A DNA stretch of 39,237 nt. Origin: an uncultured Oscillospiraceae bacterium. Its GTDB lineage: Bacteria; Bacillota; Clostridia; Oscillospirales; Acutalibacteraceae. Both the position numbers and the translations under genes were made by a program. Of the stretch, positions 1-7,668 are shown in pieces; position 1 is the first letter of the stretch, and each line of letters starts with the position of its first letter. A model generated the notes under the pieces. That model worked only from the letters and a program-made list of their open reading frames with translations. It did no database searches and was not told where the DNA came from. Location: positions 1-39,237 of the forward strand of contig UQFO01000021.1 in NCBI GenBank assembly GCA_900540275.1. Reading direction: 5' to 3'.

Positions 1-48
1 AACTCAAAAAAAGGCTTGAATAAGGGATTAGTTAAAAATAGCATTACA

Positions 49-75
49 GAGGTTCAAATCCTGTCATCCCGACCA
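49..75 (+). other. 3' fragment of tRNA-Pro, putative attachment (att) site
   Basis: The sequence reads as the T-arm and acceptor 3' strand of a tRNA: the T-loop TTCAAAT, then CCTGT, then CATCCCG, A and CCA. The acceptor strand would pair with CGGGATG, the usual 5' end of bacterial tRNA-Pro. Upstream there is no anticodon arm, D-arm or acceptor 5' strand, and the 5' side of the T-stem already carries a G-G mismatch, so tRNA identity ends about there. A partial tRNA 3' end that keeps its own downstream terminator is what remains at the far end of an element integrated into a tRNA gene. Positions 1-48 would then be the end of that element. Inference; the left side is outside the window. Confidence 0.6.
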
Positions 76-77
76 GT

Positions 78-109
78 GGGAGAGTTCTTACAGAACTCTC
101 CCATTTTTC
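78..109 (+). terminator. Rho-independent terminator of the tRNA-Pro locus
   Basis: A perfect 10-bp stem (78-87 with 93-102), a 5-nt loop, then a run of T. It sits directly behind the CCA end, so it is the tRNA gene's native terminator. Confidence 0.8.
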
Positions 110-199
110 TTTTTTACAGGTTTTGCGGCTCGCTCAAACGAAGGGCAAGCTCCGGCAGAAAATATCGCAGCTTGTCCGTTTTTGTTTTGGGAGGATTAT

Positions 200-430
200 T
201 TAAATGCGCCGTCCTGTAGGGAAGGGGCGAGACGCAGCGTGCTTAAGCTGTCCGGCGGCCAGCAGCGGGTGGCCGTCGCCCGCGCGCTCGCTTCAGACGC
301 CCCATTCTGCTGGCAGATGAGCCGACGGGGAATGCGGATGGCTGAAATTAAAGTGGTCTTAAAAGAACGCGCGCAGGAACTGGAAAGGCGTGTAATAGTT
401 GTTGCGCATTCGACCGAGCGGCAAAGCAAG
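200..430 (+). pseudogene. Remnant of an ABC transporter ATP-binding subunit (MacB/FtsE/LolD type)
   Basis: From about 248 the plus strand encodes LSGGQQRVAVARALA, the ABC signature motif. The Walker B and D-loop segment (ILLADEPTGNAD, about 301-339) lies in another frame and runs into a stop. The H-loop-like segment VIVVAHS (about 392-412) is back in the first frame. There is no Walker A sequence upstream; the DNA before 240 does not resemble an ATPase. The gene is therefore truncated at the 5' end and frameshifted at least twice, and cannot make a working ATPase. It lies between the putative att site and msrAB, a typical place for decayed DNA next to an integration site. The permease partner is not seen. 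Confidence 0.75.
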
Positions 431-514
431 CCGGCGCGTGTTCAGGATAAAGCGCGTCAGGCTGGAAGCCGCCAGCCCCAAAAGATAGCAAAGCAAGTTT
501 CGTTATTGTTATAG

Positions 515-566
515 CTTCCCTATGCAAAAGGCTCCCGTTTATACGGGAGCCTTTTGCATAGGGAAG
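515..566. terminator. Long perfect inverted repeat, probable terminator of msrAB
   Basis: Arms of 24 bp (515-538 and 543-566) pair without mismatch around a TTAT loop. Each arm contains AAAAGG/CCTTTT next to a GC-rich core, so a transcript from either side can form a GC stem followed by Us. It lies about 20 bp beyond the msrAB stop. The stem is much longer than the other terminators in the window. Confidence 0.65.
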
Positions 567-588
567 TAGTCCGCTGTTCTCAAAACTG

Positions 589-1521
589 CTATTGGATAAA
601 CGGCAAGTATGCTCCATAACCCTCCGCTTCCATCCGTTCTATTGGAACAAACCGTAAAGCTGCGCTGTTAATGCAATAACGTAATCCGCCCTTATCCTGG
701 GGGCCGTCATTAAAAACGTGCCCGAGATGCGAACCGCTGTCTTTGCCGCGTACTTCAGTGCGGCACATTCCATGGCTTGTATCGGTTTGTTCCTGTATAA
801 GATTGCGGTCGATAGGCTTCGAAAAGCTGGGCCATCCGCAGCCTGATTCAAACTTGTCTGTTGAAACAAATAGGGGCTTGCCGGAAACAATATCTACATA
901 GATTCCTTCACGGAATTCATTATAGTATTCGTTTTGAAAAGGCGGCTCTGTCCCATTTTCCTGCGTAACCTTATACTGCAAAGGGGTGAGCCGCTTTTTT
1001 AAGCCCCCGGAGCCTGCCGTTACCGGCCTTTTCGCCTGTTCAAACCTTTTTGAGGGGATATGGCAGTATCCGCTTGGATTCTTATCTAAAAACTTCTGAT
1101 GGTAATCCTCCGCGGGCGCGTAATTATCAAGCGGGACTGCCTCAATCGCGACAGGACTTTTAAACTGTGCCTGTAAGTTTTTAAGAGCTGCCAGTATTAC
1201 CATCTTCTCCTCCGGCTGTGTGTAGTAAATTCCGGTTCGGTATTGTACGCCCACGTCGTTTCCCTGCTTATTGACCGATGTAGGGTCAATTGCTTCAAAA
1301 AATCTTTGGAGCAGCTCAGTCAGCGGCAGCTTATCGGCGTCATATATCACCTTGACTGTTTCAGCATGACCGGTCCTGTCACGGCAGACTTGTTCATAGG
1401 AAGGGTTCTCTGTCTTTCCGTTTGCGTAACCCGTCTCAGTATCAATAACACCCGGAATCAGCGACAGGTATTTTTCCACGCCCCAGAAACAGCCGCCGGC
1501 AAGATAAATTGTTTTCTTCAT
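589..1521 (-). CDS. msrAB: Bifunctional peptide methionine sulfoxide reductase MsrA/MsrB
   Basis: Repairs oxidised methionine in proteins, reducing both the S and the R sulfoxide. MsrA is N-terminal (about residues 1-155), with the catalytic Cys11 in GGCFWG. MsrB is C-terminal (about 175-310), with SGCGWPSF, GSHLGHVFNDGP and the catalytic Cys283 in RYCINSAALRF. The paired CxxC zinc ligands of many MsrB proteins are not evident, so this looks like the non-zinc form. Length (310 aa) and domain order are normal for A-B fusions. I chose ATG at 1521 because an AGGATGGTG-like ribosome site lies just upstream; an in-frame ATG at 1533 would add four residues. Transcribed alone and divergently from the cas operon. 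Presumably cytoplasmic, since no signal peptide is seen. Confidence 0.95.
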   Translation of the reverse strand: MKKTIYLAGGCFWGVEKYLSLIPGVIDTETGYANGKTENPSYEQVCRDRTGHAETVKVIYDADKLPLTELLQRFFEAIDPTSVNKQGNDVGVQYRTGIYYTQPEEKMVILAALKNLQAQFKSPVAIEAVPLDNYAPAEDYHQKFLDKNPSGYCHIPSKRFEQAKRPVTAGSGGLKKRLTPLQYKVTQENGTEPPFQNEYYNEFREGIYVDIVSGKPLFVSTDKFESGCGWPSFSKPIDRNLIQEQTDTSHGMCRTEVRGKDSGSHLGHVFNDGPQDKGGLRYCINSAALRFVPIERMEAEGYGAYLPFIQ

Positions 1522-1533
1522 AGCAATCACCAT

Positions 1534-1731
1534 CCTAACCGTAGTATAAACCCATTTTTAAAATATTAATATCAGAATCCGAAAAACAATGGAGCAAGGT
1601 AACTTGCTGCGTGCCAAATGTATGAACATGACATTTTCCAAATAGGAAAAAATTTAGTATAAATAAAAAGAAATTAAACAGAAAATATGAGCTGATTAAG
1701 TAATAATTTATTATATTTTTGTTAAATGTAT
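1534..1731. other. AT-rich divergent intergenic region between msrAB and the cas operon
   Basis: No gene is supported here. The region is very AT-rich near the cas side. It contains a short dyad, AGCAAG-GTAA-CTTGCT (1593-1608), which could be an operator for either direction. The msrAB promoter must lie here but no clear -35/-10 pair stands out. Confidence 0.4.
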
Positions 1732-1759
1732 TTGATTTTATCATAAAAAGATATATAAT
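1732..1759 (+). promoter_or_regulatory. Predicted SigA promoter of the cas operon
   Basis: TTGATT (1732-1737), 16-bp spacer, TATAAT (1754-1759). The first cas gene starts at 1801 behind the strong site AAAGGAGGGG. Confidence 0.6.
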
Positions 1760-1800
1760 ATATAAAATAAGATAAAAAGACGGAATAAAGGAGGGGCAAA

Positions 1801-3924
1801 ATGTTTGCGGCGCATAAAGATAACGGCGGCTGGCTCCAAGCGTTGCAAGACCATCTGGAGGCAACTGCTGCACTCGCAAAGGAGTTTGCCGATGATTTTG
1901 GGTCGGGGGATTATGCGTACCAGGCTGGTATGGCACACGACATAGGTAAATATTCGGCAGCTTTTCAGAAGCGTATTTTACATAACGGGCCTAAGGTAGA
2001 CCATTCGACGGCAGGCGCAAAGGAGCTGGCGGCACTTCAAATGCATCCGGCCGCAATGTGCGTGGCAGGGCACCATTCCGGGCTGCCCGATTTTGGAGGA
2101 GCAGGGGATTTTTCCGATGCTCCGACCTTTTCTGGCAGGCTCAAAAAGCAGGTGGAGGATTATCATAGATATATAGATGAAATCAAGCTTACCTACGTAA
2201 GCAGCCCGACGTTTTCCTCTAATTTTGATATGGCGTTTTATATTCGAATGCTCTATTCCGCCTTGGTGGATGCGGATTGGATTGATACAGAGCGTTTTAT
2301 GTCCGGTGGGCTTACCGGGCGCGGCGGTTTTGAAAGAATTCCTTCGCTTTATGAAAGGCTTTGTGTTTTTCTTGAAGAGCAAAGCTGGTGGACACCAAAA
2401 AATGAACTGAACGAAAAACGGTGTGAGGTTCTGCGCCGGTGCTTCCAAATGGGAAAAGAGAAAAAAGGCCTGTACAGCCTGACGGTTCCCACCGGTGGAG
2501 GAAAGACGATGGCCTCCCTGGCGTTTGCCCTTGAGCATGCGCGGGCGCATGGGATGAAACGTGTTATTTATGTTGTTCCCTATACGAGTATTATTGAACA
2601 GACGGCGCAGAAATTCCGTGAGGTACTGGGAAAAGAAAACGTACTGGAGTATCATGCCAACGTCGATTTTAAAGAGGCCGACGGAGACGATGCTTTAGCC
2701 CAGCGGCACTATCTTGCAGCGGAAAATTGGGATATGCCTGTAATCGTGACAACTAATGTGCAATTTTTTGAATCGCTGTTTGCAAACAAAGCTGCGCGGT
2801 GCAGAAAGCTTCACAATATAGCAAACAGCGTCGTGATTTTTGACGAGGCGCAGATGCTGCCCCTCCCTTATTTAAAGCCATGTATCCGGGCGATTGAAAA
2901 TTTGGTGCGCGGTTACGGCGTGTCCGCCGTGCTTTGTACGGCAACGCAGCCATCGCTTGGAAAGCTGTTTTCAGAGGGCATGGAGATTCGGGAAATCTGC
3001 GAAAATATTCCAGAGCTTTTCACATTTTTTAAAAGAACACGGCTTGTATTGCTTGGAAAGCGGGAAACCGCGTCGGTCGCGGGACAGATGGCAGGGCATA
3101 AGCAGGCGCTCGCTGTGGCTTCAACGAGAAAACAGGCGGCCGCACTTTACGATGCGCTGCCTTTGGAGGGCAGGTTCCACCTTTCTACCCTGATGTACCC
3201 CGCGCACCGAAAAAGAAAGCTCGATGAAATCAAATACTGCCTATTAAAGAATCTACCCTGCCGCGTAGCCGCAACCCCGCTTGTAGAAGCGGGCGTTGAC
3301 ATCGATTTTCCGGTGGTATTCCGCGCGGAGGCGGGGCTTGATTCCATTATCCAGGCAGCGGGACGCTGCAACAGGGAAGGAAAACGGCCTTTAGAAGAAA
3401 GCAAGGTATACATTTATGAGCCGGAGGACGCTCCGCCGCTGCTTATTAAGCGGAACATCTCTATTCTTCATGAAATAATGCCGCTGTATGAGGACTTGGA
3501 TTCCCCGCAGGCTGTTGCCGCGTACTTTAATGCGCTTTATAAATTGAAGGATGAAGAGCTTGACAATCAGGAAATCATCAGGGCGTTTGAAAAGGGAATC
3601 AAAGGCTGCAGGCTCCCGTTTAACCAAGCGGCGCAGAGGTTCCGCATGATTGATACGGATACCAGGGCGCTGTTCATCCCAATCGAAGAAGAGGCAAAAA
3701 CGCTGGCTTACGAATTGCAGCTGGGGTATTTCTCGAAAGGCACGCTGAGAATCGCCGGTAAATATATGGTCAATATTTATCCGAAGCATTTTGAGGCGTT
3801 ATGCGGTGCGGGAGATGTTGATTTAATCGATGAAGGCCTTGGTATTTTGAAAAACCTGAGCCTTTATGATTCGCATAAAGGGCTTTCACTGGAAGCGGAT
3901 TTTGGTAAGGCATTGCTCGTATAG
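1801..3924 (+). CDS. cas3: CRISPR-associated helicase-nuclease Cas3 (type I-C)
   Basis: Effector nuclease recruited by Cascade to unwind and degrade target DNA. The N-terminal HD nuclease domain shows AHD (His46-Asp47), DHS (67-69) and the AGHHSG motif (His91-His92). The superfamily 2 helicase part follows: Walker A PTGGGKT (230-236), DEAQ (348-351), TATQPS near 380, and motif VI QAAGRCNREG (518-527). All key residues look intact, so the protein should be active. It is 707 aa, somewhat short for a type I-C Cas3. The start has the best ribosome site of the operon (AAAGGAGGGG). First gene of the operon, about 46 bp ahead of cas5c. Confidence 0.95.
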   Translation: MFAAHKDNGGWLQALQDHLEATAALAKEFADDFGSGDYAYQAGMAHDIGKYSAAFQKRILHNGPKVDHSTAGAKELAALQMHPAAMCVAGHHSGLPDFGGAGDFSDAPTFSGRLKKQVEDYHRYIDEIKLTYVSSPTFSSNFDMAFYIRMLYSALVDADWIDTERFMSGGLTGRGGFERIPSLYERLCVFLEEQSWWTPKNELNEKRCEVLRRCFQMGKEKKGLYSLTVPTGGGKTMASLAFALEHARAHGMKRVIYVVPYTSIIEQTAQKFREVLGKENVLEYHANVDFKEADGDDALAQRHYLAAENWDMPVIVTTNVQFFESLFANKAARCRKLHNIANSVVIFDEAQMLPLPYLKPCIRAIENLVRGYGVSAVLCTATQPSLGKLFSEGMEIREICENIPELFTFFKRTRLVLLGKRETASVAGQMAGHKQALAVASTRKQAAALYDALPLEGRFHLSTLMYPAHRKRKLDEIKYCLLKNLPCRVAATPLVEAGVDIDFPVVFRAEAGLDSIIQAAGRCNREGKRPLEESKVYIYEPEDAPPLLIKRNISILHEIMPLYEDLDSPQAVAAYFNALYKLKDEELDNQEIIRAFEKGIKGCRLPFNQAAQRFRMIDTDTRALFIPIEEEAKTLAYELQLGYFSKGTLRIAGKYMVNIYPKHFEALCGAGDVDLIDEGLGILKNLSLYDSHKGLSLEADFGKALLV

Positions 3925-3970
3925 CAGGAGCGTTTCCCTCTGTTCCCAATAAAAAGAAAGGGGTAATATC

Positions 3971-4624
3971 ATGGCTGTAAAGGTTGAGGTTTGGGGAGAC
4001 TACGCCTGCTTTTCCAGGCCGGAGTTCAAGGTGGAGCGTGTTTCTTACGATATCATGACGCCGTCCGCGGCGCGCGGTATACTCGAGGCGATTTACTGGC
4101 ATCCGGGGCTTCGCTGGCATATAGACCGGATTCACGTTTTAAACCCAATCCGGTTTACCAATATTCGCCGCAATGAGGTCAAGTCGAAGGTTTCGGCTCA
4201 AAAAGCAAAGATTGCCATGCAAAAGGGCGGCGGGCAGCTTTACCTGAGCGCGCCGGATGATATCCAGCAGCGTGCGGCAATGGTGCTGCGCGACGTCCGC
4301 TATGTGATTGAAGCCCACTTTACCATGACGGACAAAGCAAACGAAACTGACAGCGAAGGGAAATTTCAGGACATTATGAAGAGGCGGCTGCGAAGAGGCC
4401 AATGCTACCACCAGCCTTACTTCGGCTGCAGGGAATTTCCCGCTAACTTCCGGCTTTTTGAAGGGGAGGAGATTAACTCCGCTTATGAAGGGCTGGAGCA
4501 GGATTTTGGTTATATGCTTTTTGATATGGACTACTGCAGCCCTGTGGACATAGAGCCGATGTTTTTTCGGGCAAAGCTTAAGGGCGGCGTGCTCGACCTG
4601 CGTAATTGCGAGGTGGTACGATGA
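3971..4624 (+). CDS. cas5c: Type I-C Cascade subunit and pre-crRNA endonuclease Cas5c
   Basis: In type I-C systems Cas5 replaces Cas6: it cuts the pre-crRNA in the repeat and stays bound to the 5' handle. The protein (217 aa) opens with a RAMP-like strand and the Cas5 hallmark VEVWGDYACFSRPEFKVE, followed by SYDIMTPSAARGILEAIYW, both typical of the I-C (Cas5d/DvulG) branch. Near the C-terminus it keeps the GEEINSAYEG and DLGYMLFDMDY-like segments (here DFGYMLFDMDY). Preceded by AAAGAAAGGGG. Its stop overlaps the start of cas8c (ATGA), so the two are translationally coupled. No sign of inactivation. Confidence 0.93.
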   Translation: MAVKVEVWGDYACFSRPEFKVERVSYDIMTPSAARGILEAIYWHPGLRWHIDRIHVLNPIRFTNIRRNEVKSKVSAQKAKIAMQKGGGQLYLSAPDDIQQRAAMVLRDVRYVIEAHFTMTDKANETDSEGKFQDIMKRRLRRGQCYHQPYFGCREFPANFRLFEGEEINSAYEGLEQDFGYMLFDMDYCSPVDIEPMFFRAKLKGGVLDLRNCEVVR

Positions 4625-6396
4625 TTTTACAGGCGTTATCAGACTACTATGGCAAGCTTTCCGAAAAAGGTGAGATTTCTCCCGAAGGCTGGGCGCCTGC
4701 GAAAATTTCTTATGCGCTCGTCATCGATGAGGAGGGCGGGCTGGTCGATGTCATGCCGACGGTAAAGGAGGAACGGCGCGGAAAAAAGACGGTACTGTTT
4801 CCCAGCAGCTTTGAGCTGCCCCAGGCAGTTACCCGCTCGAGCGGAATCAAGGCGAATTTTTTATGGGACAGCTCCACTTATCTCCTTGGTATAGATACCA
4901 AAGGAAACAGCCTGCGGACGCGCGACTGCTTTGAAGGCTGCAAAAAGCTTCACTTGTCGCTGCTTGGGCATACGGACAGTGGGGCGGCGAAAGCGGTATG
5001 TAACTTTTTTCTTGACTGGCTGCCGGAAAAAGCGGGAAAACACCCCGCGCTTCAGGATTATCTGGAAGGGATATTAAAGGGCGCAAACCTAATCTTCCGT
5101 TTTGCGGGAGGTTTTGTCCATGAGGATGATGCGGTCGCTCAGGCCTGGAACAATTACAGGAAAAAGCAGGCGGAAGACGGTGCTTCGGGCCGGTGCCTGG
5201 TGACCGGGAACCGCGGGCCGATTGCGCAGTTGCACCCGCCGATTAAAAATGTAAGGGGCGCGCAGCCGAGCGGCGCAATGCTTGTGTCGTTCAATTCTGA
5301 TTCTGCCGAGTCCTATGGAAAAGAACAGGGATACAACTCGCCTGTCGGGCAGTCCGTGGTATTTGCCTATACCGCGGCGCTCAACCGCCTGCTTTCGGAT
5401 AAGGAGCACGTCCAGTATGCCGGTGATACGACCGTAGTTTACTGGGCGGAAACAGCTCAAGCCGAATGCCAGGATATTTTCGGCTGCCTTATGGACAACC
5501 ATTTTGAGAGATTCAGCGAGCAGGAGTTTTCCCGCTGTGTTTCAGAGCTGCTCAAGGGCGTTCCGTATAATTTGAACGGTGTGGAGATATCGCCGGATAC
5601 GCGTTTTTATGTGCTCGGGCTTACTCCAAACGCGGCGCGGCTTTCTGTACGGTTCTTTTACCGGAACACGTTTGGCAAACTGTTGGAAAACATTGAAAAG
5701 CATTATGAACGGCTCAAGCTCGTGAAACCTGCATATGAGCCGTTTGAACGGCTGTCCATCGGCAATCTGCTGTATGCGGCGGTTAACCCAAATGCGCGCG
5801 GCAAATCCGCGTCCCCGCTTCTTTCGGGGGCGCTTTACCGCGCAGTCCTAAACAATTCGGATTATCCGCAGGCTTTTTTGAATGCCGTACTTTTGCGTAT
5901 CCGGTCGGAACGAAAAATTACATGGGGCAGGGCCTCCGCCATCAAGGCATGCCTGCTCAAAAAGCTTGAAAAAACACCAAATCAGGACGTGAAGGAGGCG
6001 CTTACCGTGCAGCTCAATGAATTCTGCACCTACCAGCCCTACATACTCGGCCGGCTGTTTTCCGTATATGAAGCGCTGCAGGACGCGGCGAATCCAGAAA
6101 TCAAAACAACCATCAAGGATAAATACTTCAATTCCGCCGCGGCAGCGCCCGCGTCCATCTTCGCGGTTTTGACGCGTATGTCGGGATATTATCTGCGCAA
6201 GCTCGAGGGAAGCCAGAAAGCTTATTACAACCAATCGATAGCGGAGCTGACGGGTTTAATTACAGAGTCACTTCCCGCGCGTCACAGCCTTAGTGAACAG
6301 GAAGTTTTTTATATTGGCTATTACCATCAAACACAAATGCGCTACCAAAAGAAAAGGCAGGAAGAAATCGATAAGGAGAAAGCAGATAATGAGTGA
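4621..6396 (+). CDS. cas8c: Type I-C Cascade large subunit Cas8c (Csd1)
   Basis: Large subunit of the I-C surveillance complex. In this family it recognises the PAM and, through an internal start, also yields the small Cas11c subunit. The protein (591 aa) opens MILQALSDYYGKL, the normal Csd1 start, and carries family segments such as CLVTGNRGPIAQLHPPIK and YNSPVGQSVVFAYTAALN. The C-terminal helical region (about 460-590) includes YILGRLFSVYEALQDAA, where the internal Cas11c product would lie. The ATG at 4621 overlaps the cas5c stop and has GAGGTGG upstream; a GTG further upstream is less likely. Its stop overlaps the cas7c start. Full length for the family. Confidence 0.93.
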   Translation: MILQALSDYYGKLSEKGEISPEGWAPAKISYALVIDEEGGLVDVMPTVKEERRGKKTVLFPSSFELPQAVTRSSGIKANFLWDSSTYLLGIDTKGNSLRTRDCFEGCKKLHLSLLGHTDSGAAKAVCNFFLDWLPEKAGKHPALQDYLEGILKGANLIFRFAGGFVHEDDAVAQAWNNYRKKQAEDGASGRCLVTGNRGPIAQLHPPIKNVRGAQPSGAMLVSFNSDSAESYGKEQGYNSPVGQSVVFAYTAALNRLLSDKEHVQYAGDTTVVYWAETAQAECQDIFGCLMDNHFERFSEQEFSRCVSELLKGVPYNLNGVEISPDTRFYVLGLTPNAARLSVRFFYRNTFGKLLENIEKHYERLKLVKPAYEPFERLSIGNLLYAAVNPNARGKSASPLLSGALYRAVLNNSDYPQAFLNAVLLRIRSERKITWGRASAIKACLLKKLEKTPNQDVKEALTVQLNEFCTYQPYILGRLFSVYEALQDAANPEIKTTIKDKYFNSAAAAPASIFAVLTRMSGYYLRKLEGSQKAYYNQSIAELTGLITESLPARHSLSEQEVFYIGYYHQTQMRYQKKRQEEIDKEKADNE

Positions 6397-7303
6397 AGCA
6401 ATTAAAAACAGATATGAGTTCATAATTTTATTCGATGTGGAAAACGGAAATCCCAACGGCGACCCGGACGCTGGAAATATGCCGCGTATCGATCCGGAAA
6501 CCGGCTGCGGAATCGTGACGGACGTATGCCTGAAGAGAAAAATCCGCAATTATGTTGAGCTGGTGGGTGAAAATAAAAAAGATGCGGCAGACGGTAAGGA
6601 TTACCGTATCTATATTAAGGAGGGCGTTGCGCTCAACCGCAGCGACAATGAAGCGTATATCCATGAAAACGTCGATGAAAAGACAATCAAAACAGCAAAA
6701 AAGAACGATGAATCCCTTGACGAGAAAATCCGGGACTTTATGTGCCGGAATTTTTACGATATACGAACCTTTGGAGCGGTTATGACAACCTTTGTCAAGG
6801 CGGCGCTCAACTGCGGGCAGGTTCGCGGTCCGGTACAGCTGGGCTTTGCGCGCAGTGTGGAACCCATCATGCCGCAGGAAATTACAATTACGCGTGCAGC
6901 CATTACAACGGAGCTGGACGCGGAAAAAAAGGGCACGGAAATGGGCCGCAAATTTATAGTTCCCTATGGCCTTTACCGTGCGGAGGGGTACGTTTCGGCA
7001 ATGCTTGCGCAAAAGGTCACCGGCTTTTCTGAAAAAGACCTCAGCCTGCTGTGGGAAGCAATTATCAGCATGTTTGACCACGACCGCTCTGCCGCCCGCG
7101 GAAAAATGGCGGTTCGGGAGCTGATTGTGTTTAAGCACGATTCCGAAATAGGAAACGCCCCCTCCTATAAGCTTTTCGACAGCGTAACGGTCAAGCGGGC
7201 GCCGGGCAGGGAGGAAGGTCCTGCGCGTGCCTACAGCGATTATACGGTTGATATCCGTGAAGATGAGATTCCCCAGGGCGTCACCTGTACCAGAATGGTA
7301 TGA
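6389..7303 (+). CDS. cas7c: Type I-C Cascade backbone protein Cas7c (Csd2)
   Basis: Backbone subunit that polymerises along the crRNA spacer. The 304-aa protein starts MSEAIKNRYEFIILFDVENG and continues with NPNGDPDAGNMPRIDPETG, the conserved Cas7/Csd2 N-terminus, followed by VTDVCLKRKIRNYVE. The FGAVMT and GQVRGPVQLGFARSVEPI motifs and the ITRAAITTE segment are also present. The true start is the ATG inside the cas8c stop region (ATGAGTGA), preceded by AAGGAGAAAG; an upstream in-frame ATG would run deep into cas8c. Full length. Its stop overlaps the ATG of the cas4 remnant, which shows the ancestral operon continued into cas4-cas1-cas2. Confidence 0.94.
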   Translation: MSEAIKNRYEFIILFDVENGNPNGDPDAGNMPRIDPETGCGIVTDVCLKRKIRNYVELVGENKKDAADGKDYRIYIKEGVALNRSDNEAYIHENVDEKTIKTAKKNDESLDEKIRDFMCRNFYDIRTFGAVMTTFVKAALNCGQVRGPVQLGFARSVEPIMPQEITITRAAITTELDAEKKGTEMGRKFIVPYGLYRAEGYVSAMLAQKVTGFSEKDLSLLWEAIISMFDHDRSAARGKMAVRELIVFKHDSEIGNAPSYKLFDSVTVKRAPGREEGPARAYSDYTVDIREDEIPQGVTCTRMV

Positions 7304-7356
7304 GCACATACGCGCAGGAGGTTTTCCTGATGGTTTCCGGACTGCGGCATCCTTGA
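7300..7356 (+). pseudogene. 5' remnant of cas4 (type I-C), about 17 codons
   Basis: An ATG overlapping the cas7c stop (ATGA) opens MSTYAQEVFLMVSGLRH. The EVFLMVSGLRH part matches the conserved Cas4 start, in which FLMLSGxQHF precedes the first iron-sulfur cysteine. Directly after His the frame hits CCT TGA and all similarity ends. Nothing further of Cas4 (CRRQWALIHIE region, nuclease motifs, C-terminal cysteines) is found in any frame. This marks the edge of a deletion that removed the adaptation genes. Confidence 0.75.
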
Positions 7357-7515
7357 TTTTGACAGTCTGCGCTCTGCACAAAAAGGCCGCGGAGGGTAAG
7401 CGGCTCCTCATCATTTCTCGTTAAGACGTGTCGTGCGCACGCTCATGCAGAATTTCCCGCGCGCAGACTACCCGCCTATTGCTGCTCAATATGTATCAAA
7501 GCCCGCAGTGCAGGG
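7357..7515 (+). other. Deletion scar and possible CRISPR leader remnant
   Basis: No intact gene. Just past the cas4 remnant, 7352-7372 can be read as LDFDSLR, which resembles the DSLRFY motif of type I-C Cas2. If real, the deletion joined the cas4 start to the cas2 tail. A TGCGC...GCGCA dyad near 7435-7465 may belong to the leader between cas2 and the array. Both readings are weak and from family memory only. Confidence 0.3.
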
Positions 7516-7549
7516 GTCACCGCTCCCCGTGAGCGGTGTGGTTTGAAAT
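7516..7549 (+). CRISPR. Solitary type I-C-like CRISPR repeat
   Basis: 34 nt: GTCACCGCTC-CCCGT-GAGCGGTG followed by TGGTTTGAAAT. The 8-bp perfect stem (7518-7525 with 7531-7538) and the 3' end (G)GNTTGAAAT are the design of type I-C repeats, which begin GTC and usually end TGGATTGAAAT. The A-to-T change in the handle suggests a degenerate terminal repeat. No second copy occurs within the next 200 bases or elsewhere in the window, so the array is essentially lost. It is not a terminator, as no T-run follows. Position 0.2 kb behind cas7c is where the array would be expected after loss of cas4-cas1-cas2. Confidence 0.7.
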
Positions 7550-7604
7550 AGGTGCTGCTTTACCGCCGTCGCCGTGTACAGGACGGCAAATAAGAGTAAA
7601 ACCA

Positions 7605-7632
7605 TTGACAACCAGAGGGAATAAGCTATAAT
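7605..7632 (+). promoter_or_regulatory. Consensus SigA promoter of the leader peptide-methyltransferase unit
   Basis: TTGACA (7605-7610), 16-bp spacer, TATAAT (7627-7632). Both hexamers are perfect. Transcription should start near 7639, about 30 nt before the leader ORF. Confidence 0.8.
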
Positions 7633-7668
7633 CAAAGCCGTATGGTATCAACCTTAAGGGGTGAAAAA

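Noticed and set aside
1..75. Complete tRNA gene
   Set aside because: Only the T-arm and acceptor 3' side can be found; no anticodon stem, D-arm or acceptor 5' strand lies within the first 50 bases.
182..514. Intact 110-aa protein with an ABC signature
   Set aside because: Walker A is missing and the Walker B segment is in another frame, so the open frame is an accident of a decayed gene.
7516..7549. Rho-independent terminator of the cas operon
   Set aside because: The 8-bp stem is followed by TGGTTTGAAAT rather than a T-run, and its ends match type I-C repeats.
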